Notes: generated by a model not told the origin, from the sequence alone. Shown: positions 10,760-21,832, counted from the stretch's first letter. The stretch is 43,105 nt of DNA from Thiomargarita sp. (GCA_020720115.1 DYPD01000021.1:1-43105); one strand, 5' to 3'. Numbers and translations are program-made.

Positions 10760-11847
10760 CAGGTTAAAGCTCGTGGATAAGAGCCTAAGTGTTTGAGCAA
10801 GCCGCTGTGTTGTTCTAATACCTGGATGGCGTCTCGTAGTGCTGGGTCTTCAATATGCCCTTCCACATCAATGAAAAAGACATAATGCCAGCGATTTTGA
10901 CGCGACGGGCGCGACTCAATGCGGCTCATGTTCAAACCAGCGGCTTTGAAAGGCGCTAACAATTCGTACAGAGCGCCAGAACGATTGGCATTGGCAGCCG
11001 AAACCACCAAGGAGGTTTTGTCATGTCCAGTGGCGGGCACTGGATGGCGTCCTAAAATCGCAAAGCGCGTGCTATTGTCTAATTCGTCTTCAATATTTTC
11101 CGCTAACAGGGTCAAACCATAGTTTTCCGCGGCTAAATAACCCGCAACTGCCGCTGCATTTTGCTCTTGAGCAGCGCAGCGTGCGGCTTCCGCGTTGCTG
11201 ACTACGCGCACTCGTTCGGCGTGCGGCAAGTGCGTATCTAACCAAAGGCGACACTGGGCGAAAGATTGTTGATGAGAGTAAATGGTTTTAATGCTGTCTA
11301 AGCATTCTTCCCGCGCCATTAAATGCTGATGGATTGCTAATTCCACTTCGCCGCACATATGCACCGAGCTTTTAATAAATAAATCAAGGGTTTGGCTAAC
11401 GCCGCCTTCGGTAGAATTTTCCACTGGCACAACGCCATGTGCAACCGCACCAGACGCCACAGCACGAAACACTTCGTCAATGCTGGGTATGGGTACGGCT
11501 TGCACCGAATGCCCAAAATGCTTTTTGACGGCGGCTTCAGAAAAAGTGCCTGGCGGTCCCATGTAGGCGACTTTCATCGGGTATTGCAATGCCAGACAAG
11601 CAGACATGATTTCTCGAAAAAACCGCTCCACAAATTCATCGGGTAACGGCTGTCCCTGATTGCGCTTGATCGCTTTGCGCAATATTTCCGCTTCGCGCTC
11701 AGGACGATAAAACACTGGTTCGGGTTCTTTCGCACGTTTGCTGTCTGCGACTTGCAAAGCCAGTTTAGCGCGTTGATTGAGCAGGGTTTGAAGCTGTTCA
11801 TCCAGCACATCAATTTGTTCGCGGACTTGTTGTAAATCGAGGACCAT
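10759..11847 (-). CDS. pheA: Bifunctional chorismate mutase/prephenate dehydratase
   Basis: 362 aa; AroQ-like N-terminus, YMGPPGTFSEAA, VPVENSTEGGVSQTLDLF, NSTRFAILG, ACT-like ESRPSRQNRWHYVFFIDVEGH. Confidence 0.95.
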   Translation of the reverse strand: MVLDLQQVREQIDVLDEQLQTLLNQRAKLALQVADSKRAKEPEPVFYRPEREAEILRKAIKRNQGQPLPDEFVERFFREIMSACLALQYPMKVAYMGPPGTFSEAAVKKHFGHSVQAVPIPSIDEVFRAVASGAVAHGVVPVENSTEGGVSQTLDLFIKSSVHMCGEVELAIHQHLMAREECLDSIKTIYSHQQSFAQCRLWLDTHLPHAERVRVVSNAEAARCAAQEQNAAAVAGYLAAENYGLTLLAENIEDELDNSTRFAILGRHPVPATGHDKTSLVVSAANANRSGALYELLAPFKAAGLNMSRIESRPSRQNRWHYVFFIDVEGHIEDPALRDAIQVLEQHSGLLKHLGSYPRALT

Positions 11848-11852
11848 GTCAA

Positions 11853-12128
11853 TTAACCAAATAGGTAATGTTTTTTCACCGCTTGCTTAATCTCCCAAGT
11901 GCAGCTTAAACCTGCGGCAAAAATGACGTAATCACCTTTGCGCAGAGTCACGGGCTGCCCGTTATCCGGTGTCACAACGACTTCACCATGCAGTAAATAA
12001 CAGCGTTCTTGCTCGGTGTAAGTCCAGGGGAAAGTGGAGATTTCTTTTTCCCACAGCGGCCAACTGTGAACGCCTAACACCTCTAGTTTCGCGGGCGCAG
12101 GATTGTGTTCTACGGTGATCTGTTCCAT
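11853..12128 (-). CDS. Small cupin-domain protein
   Basis: 91 aa; FPWTYTEQERCYLLHGEVVVTPDNGQPVTLRKGDYVIFAAGLSCTWEI. Confidence 0.8.
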   Translation of the reverse strand: MEQITVEHNPAPAKLEVLGVHSWPLWEKEISTFPWTYTEQERCYLLHGEVVVTPDNGQPVTLRKGDYVIFAAGLSCTWEIKQAVKKHYLFG

Positions 12129-12223
12129 ACAATTTTAACTCTCGGAAAAATTTGGTGTAAAGCAAGCGCAATGCAGCGTAAAAAAGGCTGTTTTATACCA
12201 CAACCCATGCGGCTTTAACATGC

Positions 12224-13198
12224 TTAATTGGCTTTTTCGGCTTTAGTTTTTGCCAGGCGTTGTTCAAGTACCGCGATGAGCTGTCCGGCAATGTCTAACC
12301 CGAATTGTGCATCCAGTTCGCGGATGCAGGTAGGACTGGTGACATTGATTTCGGTTAAATAATCGCCGATGACATCCAAGCCGACAAAAAGTAAGCCTTT
12401 AGCGCGTAAGGTCGGCGCTACTTGCTGACAAATCCATAAATCCCGTTGGCTTAAAGGCACACCTTCGCCGCGCCCGCCTGCGGCGAGATTGCCGCGCGTT
12501 TCACCAGGCGCGGGGATTCTAGCTAAAGCGTAGGGCACGGGTTCGCCGTCTAACAACAGAATGCGCTTATCGCCGGCGCTGATTTCGGGGATAAACTTTT
12601 GCGCCATGATAAATCGCTCGCCATGCGCGGTGAGGGTTTCGATAATGACATTGAGGTTTGGATCGCCGCTACGCACGCGAAAAATCGAAGCCCCACCCAT
12701 GCCATCGAGCGGTTTCAGGATAATGTCGCCATATTCGTGCAGAAAATCCCGCAGCCATTCTGCACGGCGCGTTACCAAGGTCGGCGGGCAACAGTGCGCA
12801 AACCAAGCGGTGTAGAGTTTTTCGTTCGCATCGCGCAAACTTTGGGGTTTGTTTACCACCAACGAACCCCGCGCTTCGGCAGCTTCCAGCACATAGGTCG
12901 CGGCTATGTATTCCAAATTAAACGGCGGGTCTTTGCGCATCAAAATCAAGGGCAAATGATCCAGCGGTTCGGTAACAGCCTCGCCCAAGCTAAACCAATG
13001 CAGCGCGTCATCCTGTACTTGCACTTCGCGCATTCGCGCAAAAGCCCGTCCGTCGCGCAAAAAAAGATCAGATAACTCCATATAAATCAGTTCCCAGCCG
13101 CGCTTTTGCGCCGCCAGCAACAGCGCAAAACTGCTGTCTTTATGGATTTTTATGTGGGCGATGTCATCCATCACCATACCTAAACGTAAAGGAGACAT
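12224..13198 (-). CDS. gshB: Glutathione synthase
   Basis: 324 aa; RKDPPFNLEYI, DIILKPLDGMGGASIFRV, FIPEISAGDKRILLLDGEPVPYALARIPAPGETRGNLAAGGRG, EINVTSPTCIRELD. Confidence 0.96.
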   Translation of the reverse strand: MSPLRLGMVMDDIAHIKIHKDSSFALLLAAQKRGWELIYMELSDLFLRDGRAFARMREVQVQDDALHWFSLGEAVTEPLDHLPLILMRKDPPFNLEYIAATYVLEAAEARGSLVVNKPQSLRDANEKLYTAWFAHCCPPTLVTRRAEWLRDFLHEYGDIILKPLDGMGGASIFRVRSGDPNLNVIIETLTAHGERFIMAQKFIPEISAGDKRILLLDGEPVPYALARIPAPGETRGNLAAGGRGEGVPLSQRDLWICQQVAPTLRAKGLLFVGLDVIGDYLTEINVTSPTCIRELDAQFGLDIAGQLIAVLEQRLAKTKAEKAN

Positions 13199-13305
13199 GG
13201 CTTTACCTCGTTAAGATTGCGCTTGCTAAATCCGGCTTGAGCGTCTACTTTTTAACCCGTTTTGTCACACGCCTGAACCAACTCATCATTTCAAGGATAT
13301 TGACT

Positions 13306-14769
13306 ATGCAAAGCTTGCCAGAATACCTCAAAGATGTACCCAATATTGCCGGACAAGAGGATTTAATTGAAAAAACCCTTGCCGACAACGCCCATAAGCC
13401 CGTGTATTTACACGACAGTGGCATTGATTTTCGCAACCTCAAAAGTGCTTGCGCGATTGCCCTGCACATGCACCAACCGCTGATTCCAGCCGGCGGACAC
13501 GACCTGCGCACTGCCGAAATTATCAGCAATCTCAAATACATGCTGGATAATCCGGGGATTGGCGACAACCACAACGCCTCGGCATTTCTGTGGTGTTACA
13601 AACGCATGGGCGACTTTATCCCGCAACTGATGAACGAAGGCAAACAACCGCGTGTCATGCTCGAATATTCTGGCACTTTGTTTCACGGTTTACGCAAAAT
13701 GGGCGCGGACGACGTGCTGGACGCGCTGAAACACATCACCACCGATCACAACTACCGTCGCGGTGTCGAGTGGCTGGGTTGCCCTTGGGGACACGCGGTC
13801 GCGCCCTCCACACCCGTGCAAGATTTCCGTCTGCACGTCAAGGCTTGGCAACACCATTTCGCAGCGATTTTTGGCTTAGAAGCCCTCACCCGTGTGCGTG
13901 GTTTTTCGCCTTCAGAAATGGCACTGCCCAATCATCCTGATGTCGCCTATGAATTTGTCAAAACCCTCAAAGATTGCGGCTATCAATGGGTGCTGGTGCA
14001 AGAACACACGGTTGAAAATCCTACAAACGGCTGGGGCGTAGAACGCAAACACCTGCCGCACCGCCTGGTTTGCACCAACTCAGAAGGCAAAACCGCCGAA
14101 ATCATCGCGCTAATCAAAACCCAAGGCTCAGACACCAAACTAGTGGCACAAATGCAGCCTTATTTTGAAGCCAAAAGCCTGTCGCGCTGGGATTTAGCCG
14201 GCAAATCCGTGCCGCCACTGGTGAGCCAAATCGCCGACGGCGAAAACGGCGGCGTGATGATGAACGAATTTCCGCCTAAATTCATTGACGTGGTGCGCGA
14301 AGCTTCACACAGCGATTCACCCTTAATGAACGGCACCGAATATCTGGAACATTTGTTTAATATGGGCGTGAAAGAAACGGATTTACCCATCGTTCAACCG
14401 ATTAAACAAAAACGAATCTGGGACAATTTCAAAGCCGGCGAAGGCAAAGAAAAACTCGCCAAAGTCATTGAAGAACTGAAAAAAACCGATCATCAGTTCC
14501 ACATGGACGGCGGCAGTTGGACCAATAACATCTCTTGGGTACAAGGCTATGACAATGTACTCGGACCGATGGAAAAAGCCAGTTCAGTGTTTAATGAAAA
14601 AGTCCTCAGCAAAAACATGCCGACCAATGAATACCGCTATGCGAATGCACTGTTTCATTTAATGTCCTCACAAACCAGTTGTTATCGCTATTGGGGACAA
14701 GGTTTGTGGACGGATTACGGACGCGAAATTTGTCGCCGAGCGCAAGATGTAGTGAATTACGACTATTGA
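13306..14769 (+). CDS. Glycoside hydrolase family 57-type protein
   Basis: Track ORF 13237..14769; MQSLPEYLKDVPNI start chosen. ALHMHQPLIPAGG, MLEYSGTLFHGLRKMG, GFSPSEMALP typical of GH57. Confidence 0.82.
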   Translation: MQSLPEYLKDVPNIAGQEDLIEKTLADNAHKPVYLHDSGIDFRNLKSACAIALHMHQPLIPAGGHDLRTAEIISNLKYMLDNPGIGDNHNASAFLWCYKRMGDFIPQLMNEGKQPRVMLEYSGTLFHGLRKMGADDVLDALKHITTDHNYRRGVEWLGCPWGHAVAPSTPVQDFRLHVKAWQHHFAAIFGLEALTRVRGFSPSEMALPNHPDVAYEFVKTLKDCGYQWVLVQEHTVENPTNGWGVERKHLPHRLVCTNSEGKTAEIIALIKTQGSDTKLVAQMQPYFEAKSLSRWDLAGKSVPPLVSQIADGENGGVMMNEFPPKFIDVVREASHSDSPLMNGTEYLEHLFNMGVKETDLPIVQPIKQKRIWDNFKAGEGKEKLAKVIEELKKTDHQFHMDGGSWTNNISWVQGYDNVLGPMEKASSVFNEKVLSKNMPTNEYRYANALFHLMSSQTSCYRYWGQGLWTDYGREICRRAQDVVNYDY

Positions 14770-14800
14770 TTAATCCTGGCTTAACGAGAGAGGCATTTGC

Positions 14801-16216
14801 ATGTTGACACCTATTATTCTTTCCGGTGGTAGTGGCACTCGCTTGTGGCCTCTTTCCCGTGAACATTATCCAAAACAACTGCTTAATTTGCTTGGCGAGC
14901 ACAGCCTATTACAAGCCACTTTGACGCGCTTGCAAGGGCTGCCAAATCTCGCCCCGCCAATTCTGGTGTGCAACGAAGCGCACCGCTTTTTAGTAGCAGA
15001 ACAGGTGCGCTCGCTGGGTATTGCGCCCAGCGCCATTTTGTTAGAATCCGCTGGGCGCAACACCGCACCCGCGGCGGCAATCGCAGCTTTGGCGGCGCTA
15101 GAAAAAGACCCAGATGGCGAGCTATTGCTCCTACCAGCCGACCATCTGATTCAAGACATTCCCGCCTTTCACGCTGCCATTGCCGAGGCTGTGTTGCTGG
15201 CACAAGCCCAGTATTTAGTGACTTTCGGCATAGTGCCCACGCATCCCGAAACGGGCTATGGCTACATCCAAGCGGGCGCAGCTTTGTCCGTTGCTAACTG
15301 CCGTAAAGTAGCGGCTTTTGTGGAAAAACCCGATGCCGAAACCGCCGCTGGCTACCTGTCTAGCGGCGAATATTTCTGGAACAGCGGCATGTTCGTATTC
15401 AAAGCCAAAGCCTATTTAGAAGAATTAGGGCAACAGGCGCCGGATATTCTCGAAGCCTGCGAACGGGCATTTGATAATGTCAGCCTGGATATTGAGCGGG
15501 ATTTTCAACGGGTAGATGCACAGGATTTTCTAGCTTGTCCCAGCAATTCAATAGATTACGCAGTGATGGAACACACCCAGCAGGCAGTTGTAGTGCCGCT
15601 GGCAGCAGGTTGGAACGACATAGGCGCTTGGTCTTCCTTGTGGGCAGTCAGCAAGCAGGACGCGCAAGGCAATGTGGTACAGGGCGATGTCATGATGGAG
15701 TTCTGTAAAAACAGCTACTTACGCTCAGAATATCGGCTGTTAGCGGCATTAGGATTGGAAGATTTAGTGGTGGTGGAAACCGCCGACGCGGTGCTGGTGG
15801 CGCATAAAGATCGCGTGCAAGACGTGAAAAAAATCGTCACGCGCTTAAAGCACACCGAGCGCGGAGAAGTGGATTTGCACCGCAAAGTGCAACGTCCTTG
15901 GGGCACTTACGAAACAATGGACGAAGAAGAACGTTTTTTAGTCAAGCGCATCATGGTAAAACCAGGCGCCAGCTTATCGCTGCAAATGCACCATCACCGC
16001 TCCGAACATTGGATTGTAGTTAAAGGCACAGCGCGTATTTACCGCGACGGGGAGAGCTTTTTATTGACGGAAAATCAGTCCACTTACATCCCGTTAGGCA
16101 CACGCCACCGCTTGGAAAATCCTGGCAAAGTACCTTTGGAAATCATTGAAGTTCAATCTGGCGGCTATTTAGGCGAAGACGACATTGTACGCTTTGAAGA
16201 TCAATACGGACGCTGA
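14801..16216 (+). CDS. manC: Mannose-1-phosphate guanylyltransferase/mannose-6-phosphate isomerase
   Basis: 471 aa; PIILSGGSGTRLWPLSREHYPKQLL, EKPDAETAAGYL, RPWGTYETMDEEERFLVKRIMVKPGASLSLQMHHHRSEHWIVVKGTA. Confidence 0.95.
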   Translation: MLTPIILSGGSGTRLWPLSREHYPKQLLNLLGEHSLLQATLTRLQGLPNLAPPILVCNEAHRFLVAEQVRSLGIAPSAILLESAGRNTAPAAAIAALAALEKDPDGELLLLPADHLIQDIPAFHAAIAEAVLLAQAQYLVTFGIVPTHPETGYGYIQAGAALSVANCRKVAAFVEKPDAETAAGYLSSGEYFWNSGMFVFKAKAYLEELGQQAPDILEACERAFDNVSLDIERDFQRVDAQDFLACPSNSIDYAVMEHTQQAVVVPLAAGWNDIGAWSSLWAVSKQDAQGNVVQGDVMMEFCKNSYLRSEYRLLAALGLEDLVVVETADAVLVAHKDRVQDVKKIVTRLKHTERGEVDLHRKVQRPWGTYETMDEEERFLVKRIMVKPGASLSLQMHHHRSEHWIVVKGTARIYRDGESFLLTENQSTYIPLGTRHRLENPGKVPLEIIEVQSGGYLGEDDIVRFEDQYGR

Positions 16217-16280
16217 AACTTGCTCGGTGATAATCTCTTACCTATTTAACTTCTTCATTCATACGAGTCAGTGTAGTGTT

Positions 16281-18032
16281 TCATTGAATGGCTTCATAGC
16301 CGGGTAGTTGTGTAATATCCACTGTATCAATTTGTTCTGGTTGTAAATACTGGCGTGCATATTCTTCGTAGACTTTTTCATGAATGAACACATTGAATAA
16401 ATCGGGATCAATGTGATTATCTTGTTTCATTCGCCCTAGAATGGTTAATGCGACAGACAGCGGCATGGCTTTTTTATAGGGACGATCTCCCGCGGTTAAG
16501 GCTTCAAACACATCAGCGATACCCATTGCGCGGGCTTGTACAGACATTTGTTCGCGGGTGAGTTGTTTTGGATAGCCTTTTCCGTCCATGCGTTCATGGT
16601 GCCCTCCGGCAAATTCGGGTACGCGGGCGAGATTTTTAGGGTAAGGCAATGCTTCTAGCATGTTGATGGTGGCATTGATGTGATAGTTGATGTGTTTGCG
16701 TTCTTTGTCGCGTAAAGTGCCTTTGGCTATGCAGAGATTCTCTAACTCACCTTTGAAGTGGCGTAAATCTTCCGCTGGGCGATTTTCATTGGGTTTATTT
16801 GGATAAAATAATTCTTCACATTCTTGATCATTAAACAACAGTGGTTGTTCTTGTCCGTCAGGTGCTCGCCAACGTCTTTGAGCTATTTGTCGCAATTGAT
16901 GTTGATCTGCTTCTGCCATAAATTCTCCGCCAATGTTGGCTTTGCGTACAAAGGCGCGTTCTTCATCTAGGGTTTGGCAATAGTGTGCAAATGCGGCTTG
17001 TGGTTCTGTTTCATTAAAGACTGTGCCTTGTTGATGAGCAGCGATTTGCTGTTTAAGCAAAGCAATTTCGGCATCGCGTTTGAGCAATTCAAAACGTAAA
17101 TCTACTAAATGTATCCGATCAAAGATAGTTTCTAGTTTGGTGCCCTTGTCTACGACATATTCTTTGGTGGTAATCTTGCCGCAATCGTGCAACATGCCCG
17201 CAACCCAGAGTTCATAGCGATCTTCTTCGCTCATGGTAAATTCACGGATTTCTTGCGGTCCATAATCAGCGCGTACTGTGGCTTCTGCCAGCATCATGGT
17301 TAATGCAGGTACGCGAGAACAGTGTCCGCCAGTATAGGGAGATTTATCGTCAATGGCGCCGGCTATGAGTTTAATGAAGGCTTCAAAGAGGACTTTTTGT
17401 TCTTCGACAAAGCGTTGATTGACTAATGCAACTGCGGCTTGTGAAGCCAAGGATTCAACTAATTCTTGTTCCCATTCGGTGAAGGGATGAATAATGCCTG
17501 TTTCTGGGTTGGTAGCATTAATCAATTGTAAAACACCGATGATTTCATTTTGGTAATCTTTCATTGGCACGGTAAGGAATGAAACCGAGCGGTAATTCAT
17601 TGCGGCGTCAAACTTACGCATTCCAGAAAATTCAAAGCGGGTTTCTTGGTAGGCGTCGGGAATATTGATGGTGCTTTCGGTGATTGCCGCGCAAGCAGCA
17701 ACCATGTGCATATTGGCGTGACCCTGTTCATCGTGTAGCGGAATCGGTGGTAGGTTAATGGTTTCGCCGCTGGTGCCGCCTTTGCGGATGTTTAGGGTTT
17801 CGGTCATCATGATTTCAAAGGTCAGCGCATCCTGTTCTTTGTTGTAGCTATACAAGGTGCCGCCGTCGGCATAGGTCAGGGTTTTGGCTGCTTCTAAAAT
17901 TCGCTCTAGCAGGCGTTTGCTGTTTTTTTCTGAAGACAGCGCAATACCGATAGCATTGAGTTTTTTTAGCCGGTTTAGCAAGTCATAAACATCAGTATTT
18001 TCAATGGATTTCATAAGAGTGACCTTGCACAT
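16281..18032 (-). CDS. GAF domain/HD-GYP-type phosphohydrolase
   Basis: 583 aa; GAF-like N-terminus, GMLHDCGKITTKEYV HD motif and HHERMDGKGYP GYP motif. Start probably at MKSIEN (18014). Confidence 0.88.
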   Translation of the reverse strand: MCKVTLMKSIENTDVYDLLNRLKKLNAIGIALSSEKNSKRLLERILEAAKTLTYADGGTLYSYNKEQDALTFEIMMTETLNIRKGGTSGETINLPPIPLHDEQGHANMHMVAACAAITESTINIPDAYQETRFEFSGMRKFDAAMNYRSVSFLTVPMKDYQNEIIGVLQLINATNPETGIIHPFTEWEQELVESLASQAAVALVNQRFVEEQKVLFEAFIKLIAGAIDDKSPYTGGHCSRVPALTMMLAEATVRADYGPQEIREFTMSEEDRYELWVAGMLHDCGKITTKEYVVDKGTKLETIFDRIHLVDLRFELLKRDAEIALLKQQIAAHQQGTVFNETEPQAAFAHYCQTLDEERAFVRKANIGGEFMAEADQHQLRQIAQRRWRAPDGQEQPLLFNDQECEELFYPNKPNENRPAEDLRHFKGELENLCIAKGTLRDKERKHINYHINATINMLEALPYPKNLARVPEFAGGHHERMDGKGYPKQLTREQMSVQARAMGIADVFEALTAGDRPYKKAMPLSVALTILGRMKQDNHIDPDLFNVFIHEKVYEEYARQYLQPEQIDTVDITQLPGYEAIQ

Positions 18033-18129
18033 TTGGGGGTATCAAACGCTGATCCAGGCAGCCGAGCAGAAACGCCGTAAAAACAGTTATTATTTTCAAT
18101 TCATTGATTTACAAAATTTATATTTTTAA

Positions 18130-18295
18130 TAGACTTGTTGCGGTATAAAACCCAGTAAAAATGCGGGGTTTGGAAACATGAGTCCCTCCCAATTTTTCAG
18201 ATTTTAGTCAATTTCAGCTAACCCATTGATTTTCCGTAGTTGTTAAATCAAGGTGTTTTTTGTAACTTATTGATTTCATAGCCGCAACAAGTCTA
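18130..18295. mobile_element. Candidate miniature inverted-repeat element
   Basis: 14-bp perfect inverted termini TAGACTTGTTGCGG (18130-18143) and CCGCAACAAGTCTA (18282-18295); a related solo end gcaacaagtctaat at 8974-8987. No clear target-site duplication. Confidence 0.4.
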
Positions 18296-18674
18296 ATAAG
18301 CACTGGGCGGGTTAAAAAGCGCCAGCGGATGGCGTTTTGCCGCTCTCTAGCACCATTCAGTATAGCATTCTCGACACTTCTCACTAAGCCCTGAGCAGCT
18401 AAGCTGATACGTCAATTGCTCGTTAGAGTATAACCAGCAGATAGCCTATTTTCAGGCTTTCTTTGTTGCTGGGTTGCCTGTGCAGGGCGTAAATTTTGTA
18501 TACTTAGCCGCCCTGATGTCTGGATTTTTTTGCAAACCTCTGTGAAAGCGGCTAAACATGCCTTGTATATCCCCGCTATAACTGGTTTAACCTATTGATT
18601 TAATAGTTCTAACGTCAACAGACCCCTTACTAAAGCCTATGACTCACGCACACTCACAGCTTCAATGGAAATCC

Positions 18675-19496
18675 ATGCAAAACACCCATATTAGCTTTAT
18701 TGGCGGCGGTAATATGACGCGCAGCCTGATCGGCGGTTTATTGAATAATGGTATTGATGCTGCCCTCATGCGGGTTGCTGACATTCATCCGCAACCTCTG
18801 GTTGCCGCGCATTTTCCCGTGGAAATTCATACCGACAACAGCGCGGTGCTGGAAGGCGCTGAGGTCGTGGTGTTGGCGGTTAAGCCGCAAAATATGCCGG
18901 AAGTGGCTAAGGCGCTGGTTGCCGCTATTCCACAGCCGCCGCCCTTGTTTATCAGCATTGCTGCGGGCATTCGCTTGGCGGATTTAGACCGCTGGCTAGG
19001 CGGGCAAGTGCCGCTGGTGCGCGTGATGCCCAACACGCCGGCGCTGGTGCAAAGCGGTGCTTCGGCGTTGGTGGCAAATCAGCATGTGAGTGCAGCGCAA
19101 AAAGGGCTGGCAGAAAGTATCCTGCGAGCAGTGGGATTAACTGTGTGGCTGGAGGATGAAGGGCTGATGGACACAGTGACCGCCTTATCTGGTAGCGGTC
19201 CGGCGTATTTTTTCTTGCTCATGGAAGTCATGGAACAGGCGGCGATTAAGCTGGGTTTGCCGCCCGAACAAGCCCGCTTGCTGACTTTACAAACCGCGTT
19301 TGGGGCAGCAAAGATGGCGTTGGAAAGCCGTGAAGACATTGCCAGCTTACGCGCCCGCGTGACTTCTAAAGGCGGCACCACTGAGCAAGCCATTAAGGTC
19401 TTACAAGATCAAGATTTTCAAGGCTTATTTGAAAAAGCCCTGAGCGCGGCACAGCAACGTTCGGCAAGCTTGGCAAAAGAATTAGGAGAAGTATGA
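18675..19496 (+). CDS. proC: Pyrroline-5-carboxylate reductase
   Basis: Track ORF 18639..19496; FIGGGNMTRSLIGGL, VLAVKPQNM, VRVMPNTPALVQSGASAL, ALSGSGPAYFF, KGGTTEQAI. Confidence 0.95.
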   Translation: MQNTHISFIGGGNMTRSLIGGLLNNGIDAALMRVADIHPQPLVAAHFPVEIHTDNSAVLEGAEVVVLAVKPQNMPEVAKALVAAIPQPPPLFISIAAGIRLADLDRWLGGQVPLVRVMPNTPALVQSGASALVANQHVSAAQKGLAESILRAVGLTVWLEDEGLMDTVTALSGSGPAYFFLLMEVMEQAAIKLGLPPEQARLLTLQTAFGAAKMALESREDIASLRARVTSKGGTTEQAIKVLQDQDFQGLFEKALSAAQQRSASLAKELGEV

Positions 19497-20062
19497 TGAC
19501 TTATTTAGCACAAGCTGCCGCGTTTTTGACCGATGTGTTGTTTGGTATCGCAGTGTTTATCCTGATGCTGCGTTTTTTAATGCAGTTAGCCAACATCGGC
19601 TTAAATCATCCGCTCACGCAATTTATCTATCATGCGACCACGCCGCTGCTACAGCCTTTGCAGCGCGTCGTTCCACGCTGGCGGACATTAGACCTTGCGT
19701 GTTTGTTGTTGATGCTGGTGCTGAAAGTGCTGGCGTTGCTGTTGCTGGGTTGGTTTATGGGGCGGCAGCATGGTTTCTTCGGGCTACTGGTACTGGCGTT
19801 TGCTGATTTACTCAGTACGCTCATTTATGTACTTATTTTTTCTATTATTATTCAGGTGGTTATCAGTTGGGTAAATCCCGATCCCTATAATCCTGTGTAT
19901 AGTTTTGTAGCGCGTCTCAATGCACCGCTGATAAGCCCCGTGCGCCGCCGGGTGCCGCCATTTCATGGCATTGATTTTTCTGCATTCATTGTGCTGATGC
20001 TGTTGCAACTGGCGCTGATTCTGCTGGTTGCGCCTTTAACGCATGTGGGGCAAATGCTTTAA
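19493..20062 (+). CDS. YggT family membrane protein
   Basis: 189 aa; paired YggT repeats, ISWVNPDPYNPVYSFVARLNAPLISPVRRRVP; overlaps proC by 4 nt. Confidence 0.9.
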   Translation: MMTYLAQAAAFLTDVLFGIAVFILMLRFLMQLANIGLNHPLTQFIYHATTPLLQPLQRVVPRWRTLDLACLLLMLVLKVLALLLLGWFMGRQHGFFGLLVLAFADLLSTLIYVLIFSIIIQVVISWVNPDPYNPVYSFVARLNAPLISPVRRRVPPFHGIDFSAFIVLMLLQLALILLVAPLTHVGQML

Positions 20063-20071
20063 AACGGTCCG

Positions 20072-21673
20072 TTAATCGGGCATCAAAAAAGTATTGTGCG
20101 CCAGCGGCGCTTGGTAAGGATAATCCAGCGTGTAATGCAGCCCTCGGCTTTCTTTGCGTAGGAGTGCCGAACGAATGATGAGATCGGACACTTCCACCAG
20201 ATTGCGCAGCTCGATAAGGTCATTGGTGACGCGGAAATTGCTGTAGTATTCTTCGATTTCCGCCCGCAGCAAGTCTACACGGTGCTTGGCGCGTTGTAGG
20301 CGCTTGCTGGTGCGCACAATGCCCACATAATCCCACATAAAACGCCGCAATTCCTCCCAGTTATGCGATACCACCACTTCCTCGTCGGAGTCGGTCACGC
20401 GGCTTTCATCCCAAGGCGGTAAATCAGGCGGCGCGGGTACTTGGCGCAGTTCGCGGAGAATTTTCTCTCCGGCGCTGTGCGCAAAGACCAGACATTCCAG
20501 CAGGGAATTGCTTGCCATCCGATTCGCACCGTGCAAGCCAGTAAAAGACACCTCGCCGATAGCAAATAAACCTTCAATGTCGGTTTGCCCTTCGCGGTCA
20601 GTCACCACGCCGCCGCAGGTGTAGTGCGCCGCCGGAACAATGGGAATGGGTTCGGTGGTCATGTCATAACCCAATTCCAAGCAACGGGCATAGATGTTGG
20701 GAAAATGCGCGGTGATAAATTCCGGCGCTTGGTGGCTAATGTCAAGAAACAGCGACTCGCTACCGGTGCGCTTCATTTCGTGGTCAATGGCGCGTGCCAC
20801 TATATCGCGGGGTGCAAGTTCAGCACGCGGATCGAAGCGATCCATAAAGCGCGATCCGTCAGGCAGTAAGAGCTTGCCGCCTTCACCGCGCACCGCTTCG
20901 GAAATCAGAAAAGATTTAGCGGCTGGATGATACAAACAGGTGGGATGAAACTGGATAAATTCCATATTTGCTACGCGACAACCCGCCCGCAATGCCATCG
21001 CAATGCCATCGCCAGTCGCAACATCAGGATTGCTGGTATACAAATAAACCTTGCCTGCGCCGCCGCTGGCAAGCGCAACAAAACGGGCACCGATGGCTTT
21101 GATCTGCCCTTGATCCCGATCTAGCAAATAAATACCCCAACAGCGGCGACTCTTGAGTCCGAGTTTATCGCCAGTAATCAAATCTATCGCAATATGGCGC
21201 TCTAACAAGTGGATATTCGGATGCGCTCGCACCTTGGCAGTCAGCGCCGTGCCAATCGCCGCGCCCGTCGCATCGTCAGCATGAATCACCCGACGGTGGC
21301 TGTGCCCGCCTTCACGAGTCAAGTGATAATCACGCTTGCCACTTTTAGAAACGCGCTGCGTAAAGGGCACGCCCTGCTCAATCAGCCAGCGAATACGCTC
21401 TGGTCCTTGAGTAACGGTAAAATTCACTATATCGCGGTCACACAAACCCGCACCCGCATTAAGCGTGTCTTCAATATGAGACTCGAAAGAATCCTGCACA
21501 TCCAACACCGCCGAAACACCGCCCTGGGCGTATTGGGTTGAGCCAGAACTCAGATTGGCTTTAGAAATCAACAGCACCTTGGCGTGATCAGCAACAGACA
21601 GCGCCAAGCTCAAACCCGCCGCCCCAGTGCCAATGATTAAAAGATCGTAGTTATTATCGTGAATGTTTTGCAT
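20072..21673 (-). CDS. nadB: L-aspartate oxidase
   Basis: Track ORF 20072..21778; likely start [25 protein letters not shown] at 21673. [40 protein letters not shown]-like [29 protein letters not shown]. Confidence 0.95.
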   Translation of the reverse strand: MQNIHDNNYDLLIIGTGAAGLSLALSVADHAKVLLISKANLSSGSTQYAQGGVSAVLDVQDSFESHIEDTLNAGAGLCDRDIVNFTVTQGPERIRWLIEQGVPFTQRVSKSGKRDYHLTREGGHSHRRVIHADDATGAAIGTALTAKVRAHPNIHLLERHIAIDLITGDKLGLKSRRCWGIYLLDRDQGQIKAIGARFVALASGGAGKVYLYTSNPDVATGDGIAMALRAGCRVANMEFIQFHPTCLYHPAAKSFLISEAVRGEGGKLLLPDGSRFMDRFDPRAELAPRDIVARAIDHEMKRTGSESLFLDISHQAPEFITAHFPNIYARCLELGYDMTTEPIPIVPAAHYTCGGVVTDREGQTDIEGLFAIGEVSFTGLHGANRMASNSLLECLVFAHSAGEKILRELRQVPAPPDLPPWDESRVTDSDEEVVVSHNWEELRRFMWDYVGIVRTSKRLQRAKHRVDLLRAEIEEYYSNFRVTNDLIELRNLVEVSDLIIRSALLRKESRGLHYTLDYPYQAPLAHNTFLMPD

Positions 21674-21832
21674 AGAAAATAGCCTTAAGTGCCGCAAAAG
21701 CCAGGTATTTTGGATTCTGAAGCCTCTAAGTTGAATTAAGTTGGAATGCTGATTCAGCGTGCGCACAACAAGCCGCACTGCTAAGAATAGCGCCTTTTAC
21801 GCCGTGCTGCTTGCAGGCACAAGCTGTTAGCG

